Notes under the pieces: model-generated
What the model saw: the letters and a program-made list of their open reading frames with translations, nothing else
Told to the model about the DNA's origin: nothing
Databases searched by the model: none
Translations under genes and position numbers: made by a program
Part shown: piece by piece, positions 16,404 to 23,915 of the stretch
Position numbering within the stretch: position 1 is the first letter of the stretch
Layout: each line of letters starts with the position of its first letter
Assembly: GCF_036346875.1 (NCBI RefSeq)
Contig: NZ_CP107852.1
Coordinates: 1,426,001-1,490,000 of the forward strand
Reading direction: 5' to 3'
From: Nocardia sp. NBC_00508
GTDB taxonomy: Bacteria > Actinomycetota > Actinomycetes > Mycobacteriales > Mycobacteriaceae
DNA: 64,000 nucleotides

Positions 16404-16853
16404 TCAATTCCAGCCGCGCTGCCCGATCGACCCGAGCACGGTGAGATCCAGATCGCCGGACGCCTCGGTCCAGCCCATGGCACGCAGTTCCACCGGGGCG
16501 GCCACGCCGAGGGCGTCGCGCAGGCCGACGGCGACCGAGCGGGCGAACTCGAGCAGGCTGTTCGGCGCGATCGGCCAGAACAGAGTTCTGGTCCAGTTCC
16601 CCGCGTCCTGCCGCGGCGGCGGCTCATGCCAGCCCAGTGCGCGCAACTCCTGCGCGGCGGTGTCCGGTATCGGTCGGCTCAAGTAGTTGTTTCCGGCCAG
16701 CTCGGCGGACAACTTGATGTCGAACTGGACGAATTGGACAAAGCGATTGCCGGGCGCGGCGATGATCAACGTGGCACGCGAGGGCAGCTCCGAGAGACAG
16801 CGAGCCAGCGCTTGCACGAACCCTTCCCAGTCCGCGGTCACGGGCTCGCTCAT
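16404..16853 (-). CDS. TY-Chap-type (YbjN/CesT-like) peptide-binding protein
   Basis: 149 residues from the ATG at 16853 with GGGGGAAGG immediately before it. The sequence pattern W-x2-F-x3-LA-x3-LP, then RFVQF, GNNYL, LGWHEPP and NWTRTLFWP fits the TY-Chap fold related to YbjN and type III secretion chaperones. Such proteins are proposed to bind peptides or partner proteins and are frequent in actinobacterial conflict and signalling loci. It is encoded 56 bp upstream of the DUF4191 gene on the same strand. Family assignment is from memory of the pattern. Confidence 0.65.
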   Translation of the reverse strand: MSEPVTADWEGFVQALARCLSELPSRATLIIAAPGNRFVQFVQFDIKLSAELAGNNYLSRPIPDTAAQELRALGWHEPPPRQDAGNWTRTLFWPIAPNSLLEFARSVAVGLRDALGVAAPVELRAMGWTEASGDLDLTVLGSIGQRGWN

Positions 16854-17110
16854 TCCTTCCCCCGGCATCAGCACCGGCCCGATCATACGCCGACCCGCAC
16901 GGGGCACAACGCGAATCGCGTTGCGCCCCGGCCTAGTTCACATATGTCATAGCTATCTGGAATATCTCGGCGCGCATCACCACTCCACGGCAGGGATCTG
17001 CGGTGTCTCGGTCGAACACCCGTGTCGACAGAACCCGCACAACCGTTCGGCTCGTCGGACGCATCGTCCAGGACACGGCCGCGGATGTCCGGTCCAGGTT
17101 TGGCTGGCCC

Positions 17111-17551
17111 TCACACGGCCGCCGGGGCCTGCGGCGTCTTCGCGACCGGCGCCACCTGTCCGTACCGGCGGAACACCGGTGCGCCGAGCGTGCGGCTCGC
17201 CGGACGCAGCGCCCAGGAAGCGACCACGCAGCCTGCGAAGAATCCCGTGTAGAAAAGATGGTTCGCCGCCGATCCGTGCGCGATATGCGAGACGAATCCG
17301 CCGGTGAGGTCGAAGAACGCGCCTGCATAAGCCCATTCCTTCACCAGCGGAAAGCGCGGCGCCAGAATCGCCATGGCACCGAGGATCTTCCAGAATCCGA
17401 GAATGGTCATCACATAGGTCGGATATCCCAGCTCGGTCATTCCCGCTTCGGTGCTCGGGGCGTGCATCAGATCGGCGACGCCGCCGGAGGCCAAAATGAA
17501 AACGATCACGGCGGTGGTGGTCCAGAATGCGATCGATCGCGCTGTGCTCAT
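17111..17551 (-). CDS. DoxX-like membrane protein
   Basis: 146 residues with four membrane helices: residues 5-25, a pair around 45-68, and 95-115. Typical DoxX-family features are GGVADL near the end of helix 1, the ILGFWKILGAMAIL segment, and EWAYAGAFFDLTGG before helix 3. DoxX-like proteins are membrane subunits linked to redox stress. The gene carries an ECF41-type promoter (17605-17631) matching those of the adjacent sigma factor and glyoxalase genes, so it is very likely a direct target of that sigma factor. Confidence 0.85.
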   Translation of the reverse strand: MSTARSIAFWTTTAVIVFILASGGVADLMHAPSTEAGMTELGYPTYVMTILGFWKILGAMAILAPRFPLVKEWAYAGAFFDLTGGFVSHIAHGSAANHLFYTGFFAGCVVASWALRPASRTLGAPVFRRYGQVAPVAKTPQAPAAV

Positions 17552-17604
17552 CGGGGCTCCCTGCCTCGTTCACGGGCGCGACCCGTTCGCGCCGTCACAT
17601 CCCT

Positions 17605-17631
17605 GACCGGAGCCACCGCGGGAATGTGACA
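17605..17631 (-). promoter_or_regulatory. ECF41-type promoter of the DoxX-like gene
   Basis: Minus strand TGTCACA (17631-17625), 16-bp spacer, GGTC (17608-17605), 53 bp upstream of the start codon. Two further copies with the same spacing lie before the sigma gene and the glyoxalase gene. The known ECF41 -35 element is TGTCACA. Confidence 0.8.
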
Positions 17632-17643
17632 GCGCGCGCCGAT

Positions 17644-18504
17644 TCATTTCGCCGGGATCTCCAGTTGCATCTGCGCAAGCGTCTCCGCGTCCGCGACCAG
17701 ATCGATGGCGACGATCCGGCCCTCGGTGACGGTGAAGTCGAAAACCACCCGCGTGGTGCCGCCGACCGCCCATACCGCGCCCGCGCGGCCGTCGACGAGG
17801 GCAAGCCGTGCCGCCTTGGCCCGGCCGGAGAACGTCCGCGCCACCGCGTCGGGGCCGAGCGCGCCCGCCGCGCCGGAAGCCAGCGCCGCGGCGTCCACGC
17901 GCAGCACCACATCGGGATCGAGCAGGGTCAGCAGCGCTTGGAAATCGCCGCTACGGGAAGCGGCCAGGAACGCGTCGACCACCTCGCGCTGCCGGTCCCG
18001 ATCGGCCACGGCCCGCGCGCCCTGGACTCGCCGCCGGGCCCGGCTGGCGAGCTGGCGGGCGGCCGCCGACGTTTTGCCGACGATGGGGGCGATCTCGTCG
18101 AACGGCACGGCGAACATATCGTGCAGCACGAACGACAACCGCTCCGCGGGCGAGAGCGTGTCCAGCACCACCAGCAGTGCGAGGCCGACCGAGTCGCCGA
18201 TCACCGCTTGCTGTTCCGGGCCCGCGTCCTCCGGCCCGAGGACAAGTTCGTGTTCGTCGAGCGGCTGTTCACGGCGCGTGCCGCGGGAGGAGAGCATGTT
18301 CAGGCACACCCGTGCCACCACCGTGGTCAGCCAGCCGCCGAGGTTGTCGATCTCCGCCGCGTCGGACCGGCTCAGCCGCACCCATCCCTCTTGCACGGCG
18401 TCGTCGGCTTCGGCGGCGGAGCCGAGCATGCGGTAGGCCATCGCCCGCAACTGGCCGCGCTGCTGCTCGAATCGGCGCGCCAGAAACTCCATGTCGTCGG
18501 CCAT
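17644..18504 (-). CDS. ECF41-type RNA polymerase sigma factor with SnoaL-like C-terminal domain
   Basis: 286 residues from the ATG at 18504, with GGGAG eight bases upstream. Region 2 spans ~5-75 (AYRMLGSAAEADDAVQEGWVRL), followed by the linker NLGGWLTTVVARVCLNMLSS and region 4 at ~110-170 (LSPAERLSFVLHDMF, PFDEIAPIVGKTSAAARQLA). Residues 180-286 form the SnoaL/NTF2-like extension that replaces an anti-sigma factor in ECF41 proteins (SigJ-like). The usual DGGGK loop is changed to DAAALASG. It probably activates its own gene and both neighbours through the shared promoter motif. Confidence 0.92.
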   Translation of the reverse strand: MADDMEFLARRFEQQRGQLRAMAYRMLGSAAEADDAVQEGWVRLSRSDAAEIDNLGGWLTTVVARVCLNMLSSRGTRREQPLDEHELVLGPEDAGPEQQAVIGDSVGLALLVVLDTLSPAERLSFVLHDMFAVPFDEIAPIVGKTSAAARQLASRARRRVQGARAVADRDRQREVVDAFLAASRSGDFQALLTLLDPDVVLRVDAAALASGAAGALGPDAVARTFSGRAKAARLALVDGRAGAVWAVGGTTRVVFDFTVTEGRIVAIDLVADAETLAQMQLEIPAK

Positions 18505-18587
18505 CGTCCACTCCCTTGCCCGGCACACATCGTGCGCGGATGGATTGCCCGGCGGTCCATTCTGCCGCCCGGCCCGGTCATCACCAT

Positions 18588-18614
18588 GACCGTCGAACCC
18601 CGCCTTGTGTGACG
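18588..18614 (-). promoter_or_regulatory. ECF41-type autoregulatory promoter of the sigma gene
   Basis: Minus strand CGTCACA (18614-18608), 16-bp spacer, GGTC (18591-18588), about 84 bp before the sigma-factor start. It differs from the other two sites by one base in the -35. It implies positive autoregulation. Confidence 0.7.
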
Positions 18615-18640
18615 GTGGCGGAAACTTTTCCGCGATCGGT

Positions 18641-18667
18641 TGTCACATCGGCCGCGGCGGGCTGGTC
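18641..18667 (+). promoter_or_regulatory. ECF41-type promoter of the glyoxalase-like gene
   Basis: TGTCACA (18641-18647), 16-bp spacer, GGTC (18664-18667), 49 bp before the ATG at 18717. It is back-to-back with the sigma-gene promoter, making a divergent promoter pair. Confidence 0.8.
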
Positions 18668-18716
18668 ATACCCGCGACGGCGAAATCCGCCGGGTACTGA
18701 AACCGCAGGAGTCATC

Positions 18717-19061
18717 ATGACCGCAGGACTGCAGACGATCATCTACCCCGTCACCGACCTCGCGAAAGCCAAGAGCGTGTTCGCCGCGCTGCTGGGCGTG
18801 GACCCGATCGCCGACACCCCGTACTACGTCGGCTACCGGGTCGCGGGTCAGGACATCGGCCTCGACCCGAATGGGCACGCGGGCAAGGGCATGACCGGCC
18901 CGATCGGGTACTGGCACGTCGAGGACATCGAGAAGCGGATCGCGGCGCTGGTCGAGGCGGGCGCGACGGTCGACCGGGAGCCCAAGGACGTCGGCGGCGG
19001 CAAGCTGATCGCCACCATCACGGACGCGGACGGCAACATGATCGGCCTGTTGCAGCCGTAG
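18717..19061 (+). CDS. Glyoxalase/bleomycin-resistance-fold (VOC) protein
   Basis: 114 residues from the ATG at 18717, preceded by AGGAG. One vicinal-oxygen-chelate half domain: IIYPVTDLAKAKSVFAALLG, YYVGYRVAGQDIGL, GYWHVEDIEKRIAAL and the terminal ITDADGNMIGLLQ. Such proteins dimerise to make one active site and act as dioxygenase-, isomerase- or stress-related enzymes. Its ECF41-type promoter places it in the regulon of the divergently encoded sigma factor, a pairing often seen for ECF41. Confidence 0.88.
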   Translation: MTAGLQTIIYPVTDLAKAKSVFAALLGVDPIADTPYYVGYRVAGQDIGLDPNGHAGKGMTGPIGYWHVEDIEKRIAALVEAGATVDREPKDVGGGKLIATITDADGNMIGLLQP

Positions 19062-19149
19062 GCTGCGCCGGGGACGCCGCACCGCACTTTCAGACGACCG
19101 CACCGCGCTGTTCAGCTCGCGGCTACCGGGCGGTGCTACCTTCCGGAGC

Positions 19150-19890
19150 GTGTGTGCGCGGTTGGTGGTGAGCGTCCATGACGTCGCACCGGCGAGTGCG
19201 GCGGAGACGGCGCGCTGGTGCGCGGACGCGGATCAGTTCGGAATTCCCGTCTCGCTGTTGGTGGTTCCCGGTCCGTGGCGGGGGATGCGGCTGTCCGGCG
19301 ATCCGGACTATGCGGCGTTCCTCCGCGAGCGGCGGCGGGGCGGCGACGACATCCTGGTGCACGGGTGGTCGCACCGGGCCGGGCCGGAGGGCGGATGGCC
19401 GCGCAGGGCGGTCGGGCATGTGGTGGCACGCGGCGCGGCCGAATTCGCCGCGCTGAACGTCGCGGAGGCCACGGCCAAGCTGCGCGCCGCGACTGCGGTG
19501 ATGACCGAATCGGCGCTGCACACAACGGGTTTCACTCCGCCGGGCTGGCTTGCCTCGCCCGGCGCGGAGCTGGCGCTGTGCGCGGCGGGGTTCACCTATA
19601 CCACCTCGCATTTCGGGGCGAAGCATCTGCGCACGGGACGCCGGTACCGCGGGTTCGCGCTCTCGCACCGGCCGGGTGGCGGCTGGCCGGAGCGGTTCGG
19701 CGCGGCAATGGTCGAGACCGTGGCGCGCCGGACCGCCGAACGCGGCGGGCTGGTCCGATTGGCGCTACATCCCGACGACCTGCACAGGCCAGGTCTGCGC
19801 GACACCACCCTGCGAGCCATCGACGCGGTGCTGCGGACCGGCGCGCGGGCGACCACCTATGCCGAACTGGTCGGATCGGCGGTCGGCTAG
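19150..19890 (+). CDS. DUF2334 polysaccharide deacetylase-like protein
   Basis: 246 residues from GTG 19150. The NodB-like (beta/alpha) barrel motifs are the N-terminal VVSVHDV with the metal-binding Asp, a middle DDILVHGWSHR (the HxxSH-like site), FTPPGWL, and a late RLALHPDDL. No signal peptide is present, so it may act on a lipid-linked or cytoplasmic sugar. Its stop TAG overlaps the GTG of the glycosyltransferase gene by one base. The two are therefore translated together and probably act on the same glycoconjugate. Confidence 0.85.
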   Translation: MCARLVVSVHDVAPASAAETARWCADADQFGIPVSLLVVPGPWRGMRLSGDPDYAAFLRERRRGGDDILVHGWSHRAGPEGGWPRRAVGHVVARGAAEFAALNVAEATAKLRAATAVMTESALHTTGFTPPGWLASPGAELALCAAGFTYTTSHFGAKHLRTGRRYRGFALSHRPGGGWPERFGAAMVETVARRTAERGGLVRLALHPDDLHRPGLRDTTLRAIDAVLRTGARATTYAELVGSAVG

Positions 19891-21005
19891 TGCGGATCGT
19901 GCAGATCGCCAACTTCTACACCCCTGCCTCCGGTGGCCTGCGCACCTGCGTCGACGAGATCGGGCGCGGCTATTCGGAAGCGGGACACGACCGTGCGCTC
20001 GTCGTGCCCGGCCCGCGCGACGACGACGAGCGCACCCCGTCCGGGCACCGCGTCACGGTGCGCAGCCCGAAGTTCGGCGACGCGGGCTACCACGTGCTCA
20101 CCGCCCGCCGCACCCGCCCGGTGCTGGATCGGCTCGCCCCGGACGTGCTCGAGTGCAGCGACAAACTCAGCGTCCGCTGGCTCGCACCGTGGGCGCGCGG
20201 CGTGGGCGTCCCGCTGGTGTTGTTCTCGCACGAACGGATCGACGCCATCCTGCGCTCCCGGGTTCCGCGCGGTTTCCCGCTCACCACCGCGGCCGATCTG
20301 GCCAACCGCCGCCTCTGCGTGCGTGCCGAAAAGGTCGTGGTCACCTCGAGTTTCGCCACCGCCGAGTTCGATCGCGTCGGTGCGCGCAACGTGCGCCGGG
20401 TTCCGCTCGGCGTCGACCTCACGACCTTTCACCCCGGAAACCGCCGCGGCGCGGCGCACCCCCACGATCCGGTACGGCTCGTGCTGGTGAGCAGGTTGTC
20501 GCGCGAGAAGTGCGCCGAACGCGCCATCCAGGCGGTGCGCGTCCTGGTCGACTCCGGTCTGCGCTGTGCGCTGTCCGTCATCGGCGACGGCCCGCTGCGT
20601 TCCCGCCTGGAGCAGCTGGCGGACGGGCTCCCCGTCGTCTTCCATGGCCATTTCACCGACCGGCCCGCCATGGCCGCCCTGATCGCCGAGGCCGACATCG
20701 CGGTCTTCCCGTCGCCTGCCGAGACGTTCGGCCTCGCCGTGCTGGAAACGCTGGCCTGCGGCACGCCTGTGGTCGTCCCAGCCGCGGGCGCCGCGCGCGA
20801 ACTCATCGGCGGACCATGTTCCGGCGTCGTCTGCGACGGTTCACCGCGCGGACTCGCGGAGGGTGTCCGTGAACTGCTCGCCCTGCCCACGGCCCAGCGC
20901 CGTCGTGCGGCTCGGGCGGCTGCGGAACGCTTTCCCTGGTCGGCGACGGTCGAGAATATGCTCGCCCTCTACGCCGACTACGAGACCCGAGCCCGCTCGG
21001 CCTGA
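19890..21005 (+). CDS. GT4-family glycosyltransferase (GT-B fold)
   Basis: 371 residues from the GTG at 19890, directly coupled to the deacetylase-like gene. The N-terminal domain starts VRIVQIANFYTPASGGLRT; the C-terminal domain has RLVLVSRLSREK, IGDGPLR and the GT4 E-x7-E donor-binding site in PAETFGLAVLETLACGTPV. It probably transfers mannose or another hexose from a nucleotide-sugar to a lipid or glycan acceptor at the membrane. The specific substrate cannot be read from the sequence. Confidence 0.88.
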   Translation: MRIVQIANFYTPASGGLRTCVDEIGRGYSEAGHDRALVVPGPRDDDERTPSGHRVTVRSPKFGDAGYHVLTARRTRPVLDRLAPDVLECSDKLSVRWLAPWARGVGVPLVLFSHERIDAILRSRVPRGFPLTTAADLANRRLCVRAEKVVVTSSFATAEFDRVGARNVRRVPLGVDLTTFHPGNRRGAAHPHDPVRLVLVSRLSREKCAERAIQAVRVLVDSGLRCALSVIGDGPLRSRLEQLADGLPVVFHGHFTDRPAMAALIAEADIAVFPSPAETFGLAVLETLACGTPVVVPAAGAARELIGGPCSGVVCDGSPRGLAEGVRELLALPTAQRRRAARAAAERFPWSATVENMLALYADYETRARSA

Positions 21006-21250
21006 CCTCGACCGTTGGTCGCTCCGACCGAATCGCGACCGGGGCTCGCGGGGCGCGACGTAGTTCCGCGACGCGGGCAGGATCGCCTTTCTGGGTTGTG
21101 CGACGCACATGCTTCGACGATTCGAAGTGCGATCAGTGACTCATCCGCGACCTGAGCCGCGATGTCCTGGCTCAGTGCATCCGGCGAATCCGGGTGTCGA
21201 GCCATCGGCCGTGAGCCGAGCCCGCGAGCGCGGAGATCTCGCCGGTCGGC

Positions 21251-22141
21251 TCATTCGGGATAGCACACCCCGGTGAGCTTCTCAGAGACCTCCCACAGGC
21301 GGGTCTGTCTCTGACGGTCATGCGAGCGAGAGGTCGACTTCACCCGCGTGGGATAGCCCTGGATTTCGAAAAGACCGGCAGGACCGTAGTATTCGCTGCC
21401 TGTTGCGTTGGGGTCGGTGGCGGCGCGAAGGGTGGGTAGTGCGCCCATGGCCGGGCTGCGGCCGAAGAGGCGGGCGATAGCCGAGTTCGGCAGCCGGAAC
21501 GCCGCCGGGGAGTAGCGAAAGACCTCGGTGCTCGCGCCGCCTGGGTGGGCGGCCACAGCGGTTGCCCGGGTGTTGGCGAGGCGGCGGTCGAGCTCGTAGG
21601 TGAACAGCAGGTTCGCCAGTTTCGACTTGCCATAGGCATTTCCGATGGCGGCGGCCGGGTCACCGGGGTCGATGCGGCCGAAGCGGTGGCCGATGCTGCT
21701 CACGGTGACGATGCGCGCCGCGGGGGATGCGGTGATGCGGTCCAGGAGCAGGCCGGTGAGAGCAAAGTGGCCGAGGTGGTTGATGCCGAACTGGATCTCG
21801 AAGCCGTCCTCGGTGGTGCCGGACCGGCCGGTGACGCCGGCGTTGTTGATCAGCAGGTCGATGCGGTCGTAGCGGCCGCGGATCGTCTCGGCCGCGGCAC
21901 GGACCGAGGTGAGCGAAGCCAGATCGAGTTTTGCCGTTTCGATCGAGGCGCTGGGCACGTGCTGGGTGATGCGGTGGGCGGCGTCCGCGGCCTTGTCCGG
22001 GTTCCGGCAGGCGAGGACGACGGTGGCGCCGTGTTCGGCCAGCGCTCGCGCCGTCTCGAAGCCGAGTCCGGTGTTGGCGCCGGTGACGACGGCGATCCGC
22101 CCGCGCTGGTCGGGTATGTCTGCTTCGGTCCATTTTCTCAT
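21251..22141 (-). CDS. Short-chain dehydrogenase/reductase (retinol-dehydrogenase-like)
   Basis: 296 residues. Cofactor motif TGANTGLG near the N-terminus, then ACRNPDKA (NADP-preferring Arg), NNAG, the catalytic Ser in VSSIGH and YGKSK (Y-x3-K). The long C-terminal part (PTLRAATDP, SEYYGPAGLFEIQGYP) is typical of the atypical SDRs related to retinol dehydrogenases and protochlorophyllide reductase. It is transcribed divergently from a TetR gene, with operator-like repeats between them, so repression by that regulator is likely. Confidence 0.92.
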   Translation of the reverse strand: MRKWTEADIPDQRGRIAVVTGANTGLGFETARALAEHGATVVLACRNPDKAADAAHRITQHVPSASIETAKLDLASLTSVRAAAETIRGRYDRIDLLINNAGVTGRSGTTEDGFEIQFGINHLGHFALTGLLLDRITASPAARIVTVSSIGHRFGRIDPGDPAAAIGNAYGKSKLANLLFTYELDRRLANTRATAVAAHPGGASTEVFRYSPAAFRLPNSAIARLFGRSPAMGALPTLRAATDPNATGSEYYGPAGLFEIQGYPTRVKSTSRSHDRQRQTRLWEVSEKLTGVCYPE

Positions 22142-22157
22142 TGACTCGCTCCTAATG

Positions 22158-22186
22158 TGAACGACACGTTCAGGTTAAAGTGAACC
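22158..22186. promoter_or_regulatory. TetR-type operator between SDR and TetR genes
   Basis: A perfect inverted repeat TGAACG-ACA-CGTTCA (22158-22172) is followed by GGTTAA (22173-22178) and TGAACC (22181-22186). GTTCA and TGAAC also pair across eight bases, so there may be two overlapping dimer sites. The location 17 bp upstream of the SDR start fits repression. Confidence 0.7.
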
Positions 22187-22232
22187 AGTAATTCATGTTG
22201 TCTGCAAGATTGATCTGGAAGGATGCGGCGAG

Positions 22233-22811
22233 ATGACTGCTCAACCCAGGCGGGCGGATGCGCTGCGCAACCGCCAGGCGATCCTCGCGGCCGCACGCGA
22301 ACTCGTGAGCGAACGAGGGCCCGACATCGGCATGGACGAGATCGCCGCGGCCGCAGGTGTTGCGGTGGGCACGTTGTATCGGCATTTTCCTGCCAAGAAA
22401 GACCTGATCGAAGCCATCGTGGCCGACCTGACCGCGGCAATCGGCGAATCACTGGACTCGGCGCTCACCCGGGTCGAGGATGGTACGAGTTCCGCCGTCG
22501 ATGAGATCGCCGCGCTATTGCGTAGTGTGGTGATCGACATGCGACAGGAGCGCCTGTTCAGGTTCGCCGTCACCGGACTTGCCGGTGATTCGTTGCGGGA
22601 ACTCCAGCAGCGTGGCCGCGTCGCTGTCGAGCGCCTCGTTGTCATGGCCCATCGCGCCGGCTCGCTCTATCCCGACATCACCGCCGACGACGTGATCCTG
22701 CTCTTGGCCACCGCGCCTGCCGATGCCGCAGCGGAGGCCGAGCAACTACGGTGGATGACTCTGGCGCGTCGCGCTCTGACACCGAATCCCGTGCCGAACT
22801 CCCAACGGTGA
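22233..22811 (+). CDS. TetR-family transcriptional regulator
   Basis: 192 residues. The N-terminal helix-turn-helix is clear (RQAILAAARELVSERG, MDEIAAAAGVAVGTLYRHFPAKKDL). The C-terminal ligand-binding half is helical and unassigned (EEIAALLRSVV-like, DDVILLLATAPA). It likely represses the divergent SDR gene, and itself, through the inverted repeats at 22158-22186. The ligand is unknown but may be the SDR substrate. Confidence 0.92.
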   Translation: MTAQPRRADALRNRQAILAAARELVSERGPDIGMDEIAAAAGVAVGTLYRHFPAKKDLIEAIVADLTAAIGESLDSALTRVEDGTSSAVDEIAALLRSVVIDMRQERLFRFAVTGLAGDSLRELQQRGRVAVERLVVMAHRAGSLYPDITADDVILLLATAPADAAAEAEQLRWMTLARRALTPNPVPNSQR

Positions 22812-22877
22812 CAGCTGCGGAGAGCGCAGTGGGCCGAAGGTGTGGAGCTGCGCTCCTGTGCGGCGCGGCGTTCGCGA

Positions 22878-23792
22878 CTACGCGACCTGGGCCCGTGCCG
22901 CATCACCCGCCACTTCCGCGGAACGATCCCGCTCGTCGTGCAGCGTCGGCGAGTTCGCCAATAGCGCGACCCCCGCGATCACCAACGTGGCCGCGCACGC
23001 CAGGACTGGCAGGTGTGGTTGCACCGTCGCCGTGAAGAGGATCGACCCGGCCAGGTAGCTGAGTACCGGGTCGGTGATCGTCATCGCCGTCAGCGCCGTA
23101 GGCAGCGATCCGCGGGCGTACGCCTCCTGGGTCAGCACGCCGCCCAGAAACGCCGACAGCGGGATACCTAGCAACGCCCAGCTCGGTTCCGGCAGCCTGC
23201 TCGTCGCCAGCACCACCAGCACCGCCGTCGTGGCGAAACAGCATCCGGCGGCCACCGCCACCAGCGCGGAGCGCAGCTGGGTGGAGCTGGCCAGCCGGGA
23301 CGCGCCGAACAGCAGGACAATCGCGACGGCCACAGCGGCGCCCGCCTCGGGCAGTAGTCGCGATTCCACCGCCGAGTGCGGGGAAACCCCCTGTGCGACA
23401 AGCAGAATCAGGCCCGCGCACACCGCGGTCGTCCCCGCCCAGTCCCGCGCGAGCAGTGCGCGGCCACGCCGCACCGCCGCCAACGGCAAAGCGAACAGCA
23501 ATTGCACGACCAGCAGCGCCTGCACCACCGCGATCCCGCCGAAACGCAGTGCGACCGCGTGCACGACGAACCCCGCCACGTTCGCGCCCTGCCCGGCCAG
23601 CCAGCGGCGGTCGGTGATCAGCCTGCGGGCGATCGCGGCGACCACCAGGAACCGTCCCTGTCCGGAGCCGGTGGCCGCCTGCCGCGCCGCGCCCTGTTGC
23701 AGCGCCGCCGACACCGCGAACAGCAACGCGGCCAGCAACGCCAGGGTGACTGTCGCCACCGCGCCGACGGACCCGAAACCGAGTTCCTGCAC
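22878..23792 (-). CDS. DMT-superfamily (EamA-like) permease
   Basis: 304 residues from a GTG start. About ten hydrophobic helices alternate with short basic loops, as in drug/metabolite transporters: an N-terminal repeat with QQGAARQ and VVQALLVVQLLFALPL, and a C-terminal repeat ending ACAATLVIAGVALLA. The substrate is unknown. It is transcribed convergently to the TetR gene and divergently from the CocE-like hydrolase. Confidence 0.85.
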   Translation of the reverse strand: MQELGFGSVGAVATVTLALLAALLFAVSAALQQGAARQAATGSGQGRFLVVAAIARRLITDRRWLAGQGANVAGFVVHAVALRFGGIAVVQALLVVQLLFALPLAAVRRGRALLARDWAGTTAVCAGLILLVAQGVSPHSAVESRLLPEAGAAVAVAIVLLFGASRLASSTQLRSALVAVAAGCCFATTAVLVVLATSRLPEPSWALLGIPLSAFLGGVLTQEAYARGSLPTALTAMTITDPVLSYLAGSILFTATVQPHLPVLACAATLVIAGVALLANSPTLHDERDRSAEVAGDAARAQVA

Positions 23793-23915
23793 TCTGCCGA
23801 TGCTGGTCTACCTGGATGAACGCAGGATGGCGTCCGCTCGGCGGGTGGACGACGGCTCGGCCGACCACCCCGGTTCCGGGGTCTGGACGCCGATCCGGGC
23901 AAACTCGATAGTCCT

